This document shows, in pieces, positions 26,147-34,758 of a DNA stretch of 58,354 bases. Under the pieces are notes generated by a model. It worked only from the letters and a program-made list of their open reading frames with translations. It made no database searches and was not told the origin of the DNA. Every line of letters starts with the position of its first letter. Position 1 is the first letter of the stretch. The stretch covers positions 1-58,354 of the forward strand of contig NZ_JABKDD010000019.1 in the NCBI RefSeq assembly GCF_013623905.1, written 5' to 3'. The position numbers were made by a program, and so were the translations under genes. This DNA is from Brevibacterium sediminis (GTDB taxonomy: Bacteria; Actinomycetota; Actinomycetes; Actinomycetales; Brevibacteriaceae).

Positions 26147-28003
26147 ATGGCACATCTCCTCGGGGCAGAAGCCCTCCACCTCGAATACCCCACGCGAGTC
26201 GTCTTCGACTCGGTCACTCTCGGCGTCGAGTCCGGCGACATGATCGGCATCGTCGGCCGCAACGGCGACGGCAAGTCGAGCCTGCTCGGCATGCTCGCAG
26301 GCACCATCGAACCCGATTCCGGACGCGTGACGTATCGCGGCGGGCTGCGTCTGGGCATGCTCGGCCAGCGCGATGACCTCGATGACGAGGCGACCGTCGG
26401 CTTCTCCGTCGTCGGCGATGCCGCCGATCACGAATGGGCCGCCGATCCGCGGGCCCGTGACATCATCTCCGGTCTCATCGCCGATCTCGATTGGGATGCG
26501 CAGATCTCCTCGCTCTCCGGCGGTCAGCGCCGCCGAGTGGCCCTGGCGGCTCTGCTCATCGGCGATTGGGACATGCTCATCCTCGACGAGCCGACGAACC
26601 ACCTCGATGTCGACGGCATCGCGTGGCTGGCGAAGCATATTCGCGGCCGGTGGCCGAAGAATTCCGGAGCCCTGCTGCTGGTCACCCACGACCGGTGGTT
26701 CCTCGACGAGGTGTGCACGAAGACCTGGGAGGTCCACGACCGCATTGTCGAGCCTTTCGAAGGCGGTTATGCCGCCTATGTCCTCCAGCGCGTCGAGCGC
26801 GATCGGATCGCCGCCGCCACCGAGGCGAAGCGACAGAATCTCATGCGCAAGGAACTCGCATGGCTGCGACGCGGTGCTCCCGCCCGGACGTCGAAGCCGA
26901 AGTTCCGCATTGAAGCCGCCAACCAGCTCATCGCCGATGTGCCGGAGGTGCGCAATCCGATCGAGCTGAAGAAGATGGCCACGGCCCGCCTGGGCAAGGA
27001 CGTCGTCGATCTGCTCGACGTGTCCAAGCACTTCGCCGAGACCACGATTCTGGAGGATGTCACGTGGCGCATCGGTCCCGGTGAGCGCACCGGGATCCTC
27101 GGTCCGAATGGTGCTGGGAAGTCGACTCTGCTCGGTCTGGTCTCGGGAGAGATCGAACCCGATGCGGGTCGGGTCAAGCGCGGCAAGACCGTGCAGATCG
27201 GTGTGCTCGATCAGCAGTTCAGGGATCTGGCCCGCATCGCCGAATCCCGTGTGCGCGAGGTTCTCGCCGAGTCGAAGACCTCGTTCAACATCGAAGGCAA
27301 GGACTTCACTCCGGCCCAGCTGCTCGAACGGCTCGGCTTCGCGAAGGAGCATCTGTCCGCCAGGGTCAAGGAGCTCTCCGGCGGGCAGAAGCGCCGACTC
27401 CAGCTTCTGCTGCTGCTCATGGCCGAACCCAATGTCATCATCCTCGACGAGCCGACGAACGACGTCGACTCGGACATGCTCGCGGCGATGGAGGATCTCC
27501 TCGATTCCTGGCCGGGCACCCTCATCGTCGTCTCCCACGACCGGTACCTGTTGGAGCGGGTCACCGATCAGCAGTACGCGATCCTCGACAACGGTCTGCG
27601 CCATGTGCCCGGCGGTGTCGAAGAGTACTTGCGGCTGCGAGCCGAACAGGAACCTCGCGGCGCTGCCGGTTCGAACAGGGCTTCCGGCGGTTCGAACGGG
27701 GCCTCAGCGGGAACCGACGGAAACGGTGACGGTGGGGCCGCCTCGGCGAGCGGAGGATCCGCATCGGTTCCGAAGCTGTCCGGCGCGGAAGCCCGGGCGG
27801 CGAAGAAGGAACTGTCGTCGATCGAGCGGCGGATGGAAAAGCTGAACACTCAGATCGCGAAGAAGCACGAGGAGATGGCCGCCCACGACCAGACCGATTT
27901 CGAGGGACTGGCCAAGCTCACGGCCGCGATCCGCGAGTCTCAGGACGAACTCGACGAACTCGAGCTGCGCTGGCTCGAAGCGTCCGAAGCTCTCGAGGCC
28001 TGA
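26147..28003 (+). CDS. ABC-F family ATPase (Uup-like)
   Basis: 618 aa, two soluble ABC domains and no membrane segment. Domain 1: Walker A GRNGDGKSS near residue 40, signature SLSGGQRRRVALAALL, DEPTNHLDVDG. Domain 2: GPNGAGKST near residue 325, LSGGQKRRLQLL, DEPTNDVDSD. A charged linker of about 80 aa joins them, and the C-terminus, after a Gly/Ser-rich spacer, ends in a coiled coil (about 545-615) as in Uup. ABC-F proteins act on the ribosome or on nucleic acid structures; which subgroup is meant cannot be settled here. The ATG has no ribosome site and a -10 box close by. The DksA-like gene follows without a gap. Confidence 0.9.
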   Translation: MAHLLGAEALHLEYPTRVVFDSVTLGVESGDMIGIVGRNGDGKSSLLGMLAGTIEPDSGRVTYRGGLRLGMLGQRDDLDDEATVGFSVVGDAADHEWAADPRARDIISGLIADLDWDAQISSLSGGQRRRVALAALLIGDWDMLILDEPTNHLDVDGIAWLAKHIRGRWPKNSGALLLVTHDRWFLDEVCTKTWEVHDRIVEPFEGGYAAYVLQRVERDRIAAATEAKRQNLMRKELAWLRRGAPARTSKPKFRIEAANQLIADVPEVRNPIELKKMATARLGKDVVDLLDVSKHFAETTILEDVTWRIGPGERTGILGPNGAGKSTLLGLVSGEIEPDAGRVKRGKTVQIGVLDQQFRDLARIAESRVREVLAESKTSFNIEGKDFTPAQLLERLGFAKEHLSARVKELSGGQKRRLQLLLLLMAEPNVIILDEPTNDVDSDMLAAMEDLLDSWPGTLIVVSHDRYLLERVTDQQYAILDNGLRHVPGGVEEYLRLRAEQEPRGAAGSNRASGGSNGASAGTDGNGDGGAASASGGSASVPKLSGAEARAAKKELSSIERRMEKLNTQIAKKHEEMAAHDQTDFEGLAKLTAAIRESQDELDELELRWLEASEALEA

Positions 28004-28354
28004 GTGGTCGACGAAGCGACGATGCGAGACCTGCTCGAGGCGGAACGAGCGGAGACGCAGGCGCTCATCGACCGCCTGACTCAGGGAATCGATGAGGTCT
28101 CGGCCGCTCGTGAGGGCGACAACAGCGACGACGAGCACGATCCGGAAGGGGCGACGCTCGCCTTCGAACGGTCGCAGGCCGCGACCTTGCTCGAACAGTC
28201 CGAGAATCGCCTCGAGGAGATCGCCGAGGCGGTCGACCGCCTGAACGCGGGCACGTTCGGGACCTGCATCGACTGCGGCAGACCCATCGCCGAGGCGCGG
28301 CTGGAGGCCCGCCCCTACGCGGCCAAATGCGTGAACTGCGCCGCCCGCGGCTAG
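28004..28354 (+). CDS. DksA/TraR-type zinc-finger protein
   Basis: 116 aa; the GTG start directly follows the TGA of the ABC-F gene, so the two are co-translated. An acidic coiled-coil N-terminus is followed by a C4 zinc finger CIDCGRPI...CVNC near the C-terminus. DksA-type proteins bind the RNA polymerase secondary channel, but many short actinobacterial members lack the acidic tip of E. coli DksA and have unknown targets. The tip here contains DNSDDEHDPEG, rich in Asp, so polymerase binding is possible. Confidence 0.85.
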   Translation: MVDEATMRDLLEAERAETQALIDRLTQGIDEVSAAREGDNSDDEHDPEGATLAFERSQAATLLEQSENRLEEIAEAVDRLNAGTFGTCIDCGRPIAEARLEARPYAAKCVNCAARG

Positions 28355-28455
28355 TCGTTTCCATTCCCGTTCGCACGCACGAGTGCACCGTCGCACGCGA
28401 CCGGGCGACCGCCTCGGCGACGGTCTGAACTTTCCCCAAAGCCTGCCGGGTGCGG

Positions 28456-28461
28456 TAGTGT
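28456..28461 (+). promoter_or_regulatory. -10 box of a leaderless promoter
   Basis: TAGTGT lies 6 nt before the GTG at 28468 and there is no ribosome site in between, so the mRNA probably starts at the start codon. Confidence 0.45.
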
Positions 28462-28467
28462 ATCGGC

Positions 28468-29844
28468 GTGTCATCACGGGACTATCGCATCGACCGCGCC
28501 AAGGGAATACTCATCTTCCTGGTGGTTCTGGGCCACCTCCTCGCCAGGACCTCCCCATGGGAGTCGCCGATCCTGGGCGCACCGATGTACTTCATCTACA
28601 TGTTCCACATGCCGGCGTTCGTCTTCCTTGCCGGCATCACGGCGAAGTCGAACAAACTGGCCGAACGGGTTCTGACCTACTTCGTCCTCCTCGCCACGGT
28701 GCTGCCGCTCATGTGGGGGTGGATGTGGCTCTTCGGGCTCAATCCCGACTACGACTTCCTCCGACCGTTCTGGTACACGTGGTTCCTGCTGTCGATGGCG
28801 TGGTGGATGATCACGGTCCCCTTCATCGAGCGATTCCCGCGCACGATGCTCGTCGCTTCTCTGGTCGTCGGGCTCTTCGGCGGATTGCTGCCGGTCCTCG
28901 ACACCGAACTCTCCGCGGCTCGGACGATGGCGTTCTGGCCGTTCTTCGTCATCGGCAAGCTCTACGGCAAGCAGATCATCGACTGGGCGGGCAGCCTCGC
29001 GATCTGGCAGAAACTCTGTCTCAGTGCCGCTGCCCTCGCGGCCGTCGGATATTTCTTCCTCGACCAGGTCGACTACAACTGGCTCTACGGCAGCCTCAAC
29101 TTCGCCCACTTCGACGTCAGCGTTCCCGAAGGCGTGGGACTGCGACTCATCGTCGACATCGGAGCGGTGCTGCTGACGCTGGCCCTTCTGTCCTGGTTGA
29201 GCAATACCAAGGACACGATCGCGACGATCGGCAAGAACAGCCTCGCCGTCTACATCCTCCACGGATTCGTCGTCCGCGCCCTGCAGCCGGTCCTCGACGA
29301 CAGCCGCAACGTCCTCCACGACGCCGTCGTCCTGCTCATCTGTGTGGCCCTGGCCGTCGTCTGGACGGGCTTGCTCGCCTGGTCGCCCTTCGAACGCGCC
29401 CTGCGCTGGTGGTCCTCGACCGTCACCGGCCTGCTGCTCAAACCGTTCCCCTTCCTCCGGCCGGAGGCCTCCGACCGTCGCAGCGGGCGAGGTCGCGGAG
29501 AGCGAGGTCGTCGTGGAGATGCCGTCAGTCCCGGCGACACCTATCACCCCGGCGACACCTACAGCGAGGGCGACGGACCGGACCGGCAGGGACTCGGCCT
29601 GCAGCCCATGCCCGGAGTCGGCTACCAGCACTCCCCCGGCTACGAACAGCACCCGGGTCAGCAGCAGTCCTTCGCCTCCCCCGCGCCGGTTGCGGGCGAG
29701 CCGTATCCGCTGCCGGGTTCGCACGAGGTTCCGCAGAACAACGCCACCTACGAAACCACCCAGGAAGTTCCCGCCGGCGCCGCCCAGCGAGCAGTGCGCT
29801 ACCGTCGGCTGCCGGTCTATCTCAGCGGCGACGAGCACCGCTGA
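28468..29844 (+). CDS. Membrane acyltransferase family 3 protein
   Basis: 458 aa, GTG start. About ten membrane helices in residues 10-330, beginning with RAKGILIFLVVLGHLL, the usual start of acyltransferase-3/fucose 4-O-acetylase-like proteins with the catalytic His in the first helix. Such enzymes move acyl groups from the cytoplasm onto cell-surface sugars or lipids; the acceptor is unknown. The C-terminal 120 residues are a soluble disordered-looking tail with short repeats (two GDTY units, then Gln/Pro-rich). The TGA stop is the first triplet of a CCGCCTCGG-type repeat. Confidence 0.85.
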   Translation: MSSRDYRIDRAKGILIFLVVLGHLLARTSPWESPILGAPMYFIYMFHMPAFVFLAGITAKSNKLAERVLTYFVLLATVLPLMWGWMWLFGLNPDYDFLRPFWYTWFLLSMAWWMITVPFIERFPRTMLVASLVVGLFGGLLPVLDTELSAARTMAFWPFFVIGKLYGKQIIDWAGSLAIWQKLCLSAAALAAVGYFFLDQVDYNWLYGSLNFAHFDVSVPEGVGLRLIVDIGAVLLTLALLSWLSNTKDTIATIGKNSLAVYILHGFVVRALQPVLDDSRNVLHDAVVLLICVALAVVWTGLLAWSPFERALRWWSSTVTGLLLKPFPFLRPEASDRRSGRGRGERGRRGDAVSPGDTYHPGDTYSEGDGPDRQGLGLQPMPGVGYQHSPGYEQHPGQQQSFASPAPVAGEPYPLPGSHEVPQNNATYETTQEVPAGAAQRAVRYRRLPVYLSGDEHR

Positions 29845-29931
29845 CGATCGGACCGCCTCGGCGGTCACTGTCCTTACCGGGCCGCAGCGGAACCCTGCGA
29901 TGCAGGCTGACGATCGGGCCGCCTCGGCGTG
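29841..29931. repeat. Repeat pair starting at the acyltransferase stop codon
   Basis: CTGACGATCGGACCGCCTCG at 29841 and CTGACGATCGGGCCGCCTCG at 29907 lie 66 nt apart. The TGA in the first is the stop codon; the second TGA is in the same frame. Similarity between the units continues to TGTCCTT. The same arrangement and spacing occurs after gnd. Confidence 0.8.
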
Positions 29932-30065
29932 GGCCGTGTCCTTTCGTGGCAATCAGCGTCGATTTATGTCGATGTGACGGACCTCGCTGCGCCATTTGAT
30001 GGTGAGATACCCAGGGTCGGGCCGCTCCCCCGGGCTCGACCACATCATCGAATCGGAGAGCATCC

Positions 30066-31115
30066 ATGACCGCGACCAACGCCCTGACCCAACGCCTCGA
30101 CGCCGGCCCCGTGATCTGCGCGGAAGGCTTTTTGTTCGAGCTCGAGAAGCGCGGATATCTGTCCGCCGGCGAGTTCGTCCCCGAGGTGGCCCTCGAGTTC
30201 CCCGACGCCCTGCGCTCCCTCCACGTCGACTTCCAGCGGGCCGGCTCCGACATCGTCGAGGCCTTCACCTACAACGGGCACCGCGAGAAGATGCGCGTTA
30301 TCGGCAAGGAAGATCTGCTCGAACCGCTCAACCGCGCCGCCCTCCAGATCGCCCGGTCGGTAGCCGACGCCAAGCCCGGGAACTTCATGGCCGGCAACAT
30401 TTCGAACTCGAACATCTGGGACCCCGCCGACGAGTCCAAGCAGTCCGAGGTGCGAGCCATGTTCGCCGAAATGGTCGCCTGGGCGGTCGAGGAAGGTGCC
30501 GACCTCATCATCGGCGAGACCTTCTACTTCGCTGGTGAGGCCATCGCCGCCGCCGAGATCGCCAAGGCCAGCGGACTGCCCGTCGTCCTCACCCTCGCCC
30601 CGATGGCCTTCCAGGAGATGGCCGACGGGGTCGGGATCGTCGAGACCGCGCAGCGGCTCGAACAGCTCGGCGTCGACGTCGTCGGCCTCAACTGCTTCCG
30701 CGGTCCCGCGACCATGTTGCCGTGGCTGGGGGAGATCCGCGCGGCCGTGTCCTGTCACGTCGGCGCCCTGCCGATCCCCTACCGCACCACTGAGGAGGAG
30801 CCGACGTTCTTCAACCTCTCCGACCCCCGCGCCGAGGTGGCCTCCCCGCACGGACGCACGTTCCCCACCGCTCTTGATCCCCTGCAGACCAACCGCTACG
30901 AGATCGGCGCGTTCGCCAAGGAAGCCTACGACCTGGGCGTCAACTACATCGGAGTGTGCTGCGGCGCGACCCCGATGCACATCCGCGAGGTCGCCGAGGC
31001 GGTCGGACTGACCACCGATGCGAGCCGCTTCTCCGAGAACATGGCCAACCACTTCATGTACGGCAGCAACGAACGGCTCGCCGACAACGTCGTGGCCCTC
31101 GGAGACACTGCCTGA
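30066..31115 (+). CDS. Homocysteine S-methyltransferase family protein (BHMT-like)
   Basis: 349 aa. TIM-barrel methyltransferase with the zinc-thiol motifs GLNCFRGP (about residue 220) and GVCCGATPMHIR (about 300), whose three Cys bind zinc and activate homocysteine. N-terminal GPVICAEGFLFELEKRGY and GNISNSN fit the betaine-homocysteine methyltransferase branch more than cobalamin-dependent MetH. It would make methionine from homocysteine with betaine or another methyl donor. The gene stands alone, followed by a large palindrome and a convergent aminotransferase gene. AGAGC before the start is only a weak ribosome site. Confidence 0.88.
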   Translation: MTATNALTQRLDAGPVICAEGFLFELEKRGYLSAGEFVPEVALEFPDALRSLHVDFQRAGSDIVEAFTYNGHREKMRVIGKEDLLEPLNRAALQIARSVADAKPGNFMAGNISNSNIWDPADESKQSEVRAMFAEMVAWAVEEGADLIIGETFYFAGEAIAAAEIAKASGLPVVLTLAPMAFQEMADGVGIVETAQRLEQLGVDVVGLNCFRGPATMLPWLGEIRAAVSCHVGALPIPYRTTEEEPTFFNLSDPRAEVASPHGRTFPTALDPLQTNRYEIGAFAKEAYDLGVNYIGVCCGATPMHIREVAEAVGLTTDASRFSENMANHFMYGSNERLADNVVALGDTA

Positions 31116-31181
31116 GGCTCGGGAGAATCGCTCACAGCTAGGCGAACGAGCGTTCTGAGCACCCCTCACTGTCAGGGCCAC

Positions 31182-31243
31182 CACATACAGTCAGCGCCAT
31201 AACCCCTCGTTGCAACGGGAGGTTATGGCGCTGACTGTATGTG
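31182..31243. repeat. 62-bp near-perfect palindrome
   Basis: Arms of 23 bp (31182-31204 and 31221-31243) match exactly, and the inner bases CCTCGTTG/CAACGGGA continue the symmetry with two mismatches, leaving almost no loop. It lies between the convergent methyltransferase and aminotransferase genes. Not related in sequence to the stop-codon palindrome. Confidence 0.9.
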
Positions 31244-31333
31244 CTCCGACTACCGGTAGGCAGTGGCATTGGCGGTGCGTGATGCTTCCCGGCGTTCTGC
31301 CTGTAGGCAGTGCCGGTTACGGCGCGTGTGTGC

Positions 31334-32476
31334 TCAGGCTTCTGCGGTCACGCCGATCGAGTCGAGAGCGGCCTCGAGCCGCGCGATCGTGCCGTCGATG
31401 TCGCCGAGCTTGTCGAGACCGAACAGGCCGATGCGGAAACTCGAGAAGTCCTCGGGCTCATCGCACTGCAGCGGCACGCCGGCAGCGATCTGCACACCGA
31501 CTTCTTTGAAGCTGGCACCGGTCGCGAGCTTCGGATTGTCGGTGTGGACGACGACCACGCTCGGCGAGGCGAACTCGTCCGAAGCCACCGAGGGCAGTCC
31601 GCGTTCGGCGAAGACCGCGCGCACGCGCTGTCCGAGTTCGGCCTGCGCGGCGGCGAGCTTATCGAAGCCGCGCTCCTCGCTTTCGACCATGAGCTTGGCA
31701 TTGTGCGCCAGAGCATCGGTGGGCATCGTCGCATGGTAGGGCGCACGGCCTTCTTCGTATTCGTCGGCGATGAACAGCCACTTCTTCAGGTCCATCGCGA
31801 AGCTCGTCGAGGTGGACGCCTCCACGGCAGCGCGGCCGGCCTTGCTGAGCATGACGTAGCCGGCGCACGGCGATCCGCTCCACCCCTTCTGCGGAGCGGA
31901 GATGAGCACATCGACCCCGAGATCGGTCATCGATGCCCACACCGCGCCCGAGGCGATGCAGTCGAGAACGAAGATTCCGCCGACCGAGTGCACGGCCTCG
32001 GAAACCTGGCGGACGTAGTCATCGGGCAGGAGCATCCCCGAGGCGGTCTCGACGTGGGGAGCGAACACGACAGCGGGCTTCTCGCGCTCGATGGCGGCGA
32101 CCACCTCGGCGACGGGGGCCGGCGACCACGGCGACTGGTGCTCGGCACTGTCCGCGGAGGCCTTGAGCACGGTCGTCTCCGAGGCGATGGCTCCGGCGTC
32201 GAGGATCTGCGACCAGCGGAAGGAGAACAGACCGTTGCGCACGATCAGCGCCTTCTTGCCGGTGGCGACCTGACGGGCAACGGATTCCATGGCGTAACTG
32301 CCGCCGCCGGGGACGATGGCAGCGGAATCGGCGTCGTAGGCCGAGCGCAGGATCCGGTTGATCTCCTGCATCACGGACACGAACCGCTGCGACATGTGGT
32401 TGAGCGATCGGTCGGTGAAGACCACCGAGTATTCGAGCAGTCCGTCCGGGTCAACATCTTCGTGTGGCAAAGTCAT
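31334..32476 (-). CDS. Class V aminotransferase (alanine-glyoxylate type)
   Basis: 380 aa from the ATG at 32476; the frame could extend to 32512, but TATGTT lies 6 nt upstream of 32476 with no ribosome site, the pattern of a leaderless gene. PLP-enzyme fold type I: substrate-gate PGGGSYAMESVARQ, Asp in FVLDCIASG, and the Schiff-base lysine in SAPQKGWSGSPCAGY. It is closest in general appearance to alanine-glyoxylate or serine-pyruvate aminotransferases. The substrate is not certain, and no neighbouring pathway genes settle it. Confidence 0.87.
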   Translation of the reverse strand: MTLPHEDVDPDGLLEYSVVFTDRSLNHMSQRFVSVMQEINRILRSAYDADSAAIVPGGGSYAMESVARQVATGKKALIVRNGLFSFRWSQILDAGAIASETTVLKASADSAEHQSPWSPAPVAEVVAAIEREKPAVVFAPHVETASGMLLPDDYVRQVSEAVHSVGGIFVLDCIASGAVWASMTDLGVDVLISAPQKGWSGSPCAGYVMLSKAGRAAVEASTSTSFAMDLKKWLFIADEYEEGRAPYHATMPTDALAHNAKLMVESEERGFDKLAAAQAELGQRVRAVFAERGLPSVASDEFASPSVVVVHTDNPKLATGASFKEVGVQIAAGVPLQCDEPEDFSSFRIGLFGLDKLGDIDGTIARLEAALDSIGVTAEA

Positions 32477-32542
32477 GGCTCTAACATATCGACAGTCCGC
32501 CATCCGGGCCACCGGAGTCGATCAGTGAGACCGCAGCGACCC

Positions 32543-32630
32543 TCGCCGAGGCGGCCGAACGTCAGTTTCACCCCGCACCGAGGCGGCCCCGTCGTTCCGG
32601 TCGACCATCACCGAGGCGGCCCGACGATCA
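32543..32630. repeat. Repeat array starting at the gnd stop codon
   Basis: Three CCGCCTCGG-type units on the minus strand. The first starts with the gnd stop, TGATCGTCGGGCCGCCTCGG (from 32630); the third starts TGACGTTCGGCCGCCTCGGC (from 32564), exactly 66 nt further; a middle unit with GGGGCCGCCTCGGTG lies between. Same design as the repeat after the acyltransferase gene. Confidence 0.8.
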
Positions 32631-34070
32631 GACTTCGACTTCGCCCCGATCCCCCGACCACAGGGTATGGAAAGTCCCGGGACGGTCGGTGCGTGCGTAG
32701 GTGTGCGAACCGAAGCGATCGCGTTGGGCTTGGATGAGGGCGGCACTGCCCGCCTCGGTGCGCAGTCCGTCGAAGTAGGCCAGCGTCGAGGACAGTCCAG
32801 GCACGGCGATTCCGTGACCGATGGCCTCGACCACGGTCGTCCGCAGGGATTCCTGGCAGCGGTCGGCGACCTCGCGGACGAAGTCGGCGGCCAGCAGGTT
32901 CTCGGGCGGAGTCGGTACGTCGAAGGCCTCGACGATTCGATCGAGCAGGCGGGCCCTGATGATGCACCCGGCCCGCCAGATTCCGGCGAGCGCCCCGAGG
33001 TCGATGTCCCATCCGTGTTCGGCTGCCCCGACCGCGATCTCGTGGAAGCCCTGGACGTAGGCCATCACCTTGCCCAGCAGCAGGGCCTCGCCGATCTCCT
33101 CGATGCGAGCCGCACGCTCGTCCGGAGACAACGACGACGATTCAGCGACGGGACGGGGACCGGCCAAGCGGAGTCCCTGAGCGCGCAGATCGACCGCGGA
33201 TGACAGCGAACGGGAGAAGACCGCCTCGGCGATGGTGGGCACCGAAACCCCGAGATCGAGTCCGACCTGCGCCGTCCACGCACCCGTGCCCTTGGCCTTC
33301 GCGGCGTCGGCGACGATGTCGACGAACGGCCGGCCCGTCGCCTCATCGACGTGGTCGAGGACGTCGGCGGTGATCTCGATGAGGTAGGACTCGAGCTCTC
33401 CGGTGTTCCAGTCGGCGAAGACTTCTGCGATCTCGGGCGGTGTCATGCCCAGGCCGTCGCGCAGGAGGGTGAAGGCCTCGCTGATGAGCTGCATATCGGC
33501 GTATTCGATGCCGTTGTGGACCATCTTGACGAAGTGCCCGGCCCCGTCGGTGCCGATGTGATCGACGCAGACCTCGTCTCCGACTTTCGCAGCAATGGGG
33601 TCGAGCAGGGGACGCAGGCGCTGCCATGCGGTCTCCGATCCGCCGACCATGAGGGAGGGTCCGAGCAGGGCGCCGACCTCTCCCCCGGAGATGCCGACCC
33701 CGGCAAACTCGATGCCGGTGCCCTCGAGTCGGGTCCCGCGGGCGATCGTGTCCCGGAAGTGGGAGTTGCCGCCGTCGACGATGATGTCTCCGGGGGCGAA
33801 CGCCTCGGCGAGATCGCCGATCGCCGCATCCGTGGCGCCTCCGGCATTGACCATGAGGATCGCCACTCGTGGTTGGTTGAGCTTCCCGGCCAGGTCGGTC
33901 GGGTCGGCGGCGACGAGGAAGTCCGCCTCCGGGAAGTCCTGCGCCAGGTTCTGGGCGCGCTCGACGTCGCGGTCGTAGACGGCCACTCGGCGGCCCGACT
34001 CACGGGCGAGGTTGCGGGCGAGATTCGACCCCATCACGCCGGTTCCGATCACCGCGACATCGGCCTTCAT
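32628..34070 (-). CDS. 6-phosphogluconate dehydrogenase (decarboxylating)
   Basis: 480 aa from the second ATG (34070), which has AAGAAGGA at good distance; the ATG at 34076 has none. It oxidises 6-phosphogluconate to ribulose-5-phosphate and CO2 in the pentose phosphate pathway. Rossmann motif GTGVMGSNLARNLA; substrate motifs GISGGEVGALLGPSLMVGG and VKMVHNGIEYADMQL with the catalytic Lys and His-Asn-Gly; length matches the 470-480 aa dimeric class. It is divergent from gntK-gntP and so belongs to the gluconate module. Its TGA stop begins a repeat array. Confidence 0.95.
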   Translation of the reverse strand: MKADVAVIGTGVMGSNLARNLARESGRRVAVYDRDVERAQNLAQDFPEADFLVAADPTDLAGKLNQPRVAILMVNAGGATDAAIGDLAEAFAPGDIIVDGGNSHFRDTIARGTRLEGTGIEFAGVGISGGEVGALLGPSLMVGGSETAWQRLRPLLDPIAAKVGDEVCVDHIGTDGAGHFVKMVHNGIEYADMQLISEAFTLLRDGLGMTPPEIAEVFADWNTGELESYLIEITADVLDHVDEATGRPFVDIVADAAKAKGTGAWTAQVGLDLGVSVPTIAEAVFSRSLSSAVDLRAQGLRLAGPRPVAESSSLSPDERAARIEEIGEALLLGKVMAYVQGFHEIAVGAAEHGWDIDLGALAGIWRAGCIIRARLLDRIVEAFDVPTPPENLLAADFVREVADRCQESLRTTVVEAIGHGIAVPGLSSTLAYFDGLRTEAGSAALIQAQRDRFGSHTYARTDRPGTFHTLWSGDRGEVEV

Positions 34071-34100
34071 GAGCATCCTTCTTCCCTGTGATCAGCAGTG

Positions 34101-34195
34101 TTGACAGTCGCTTCCCACCAGCACTACGGTGCAATAAATCTGTTTTAATAACTGATTATAGATATTTCTTCATATTTTATCGAGAGGTTTCGGTT
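34101..34195 (+). promoter_or_regulatory. gntK promoter and AT-rich leader
   Basis: TTGACA (34101-34106), 18 nt, TACGGT (34125-34130) forms a good sigma-70-type promoter pointing at gntK. The stretch 34131-34186 after it is strikingly AT-rich for this genome and would be transcribed as the leader; it could hold the binding site of the GntR-type regulator encoded downstream, although no clear palindrome was found. Confidence 0.5.
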
Positions 34196-34708
34196 ATGGG
34201 TCACAGCCCTTTCCTTCCACCGCTCGTCATCATGGGTGTCTCGGGAACCGGCAAAACCGTCCTCGGCGCGCAGGTGGCGCACGCCCTCGACCGTCGATTC
34301 GTCGACGCCGACGATCTGCACTCCGCGGCGAACAAAGCGAAGATGAGTTCCGGGGTGCCGCTCACGGATGAGGATCGCTCCCCCTGGCTCAACAGCGTCG
34401 CCGTCGAGGCCGCCCGCACCCCGGCCCCGGTCATCGCGTGCTCCGCGCTCAAGCGCACCTACCGTGACCTGCTGCGCAGGTCGGCACCCTCACTCGTCTT
34501 CATCCACCTCGACGGTCCTCGCGAGGTCATCGCCGACCATCTGGCCCGCCGCGACCACGAGTTCATGTCTCCCGATCTGCTCGATTCGCAGCTGGCCACC
34601 CTCGAACCGCTCGCTGCCGAGGAAGCTCACGCCACCGTCGACGTCGACCGGTCGATTCCCGAGGTTCTGAATGCGATCCTCGAATCCGTAAAGCGGCTGA
34701 ACGCATGA
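34196..34708 (+). CDS. Gluconokinase
   Basis: 170 aa from the ATG at 34196, with GAGAGG 8 nt upstream; an upstream frame to 34088 lies in the AT-rich leader. P-loop kinase with Walker A GVSGTGKT at residues 14-21, DADDLHSAANKAKMSSGVPL (gluconate site) and LTDEDRSPWL, the standard GntK motifs and length. It phosphorylates gluconate to 6-phosphogluconate, the substrate of the divergent gnd product. gntP follows 50 bp downstream. Confidence 0.95.
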   Translation: MGHSPFLPPLVIMGVSGTGKTVLGAQVAHALDRRFVDADDLHSAANKAKMSSGVPLTDEDRSPWLNSVAVEAARTPAPVIACSALKRTYRDLLRRSAPSLVFIHLDGPREVIADHLARRDHEFMSPDLLDSQLATLEPLAAEEAHATVDVDRSIPEVLNAILESVKRLNA

Positions 34709-34758
34709 TCTTCCCGTCCACCGTCCGCCCATCCATCTGACCTCAAGGAAGAGGAACA

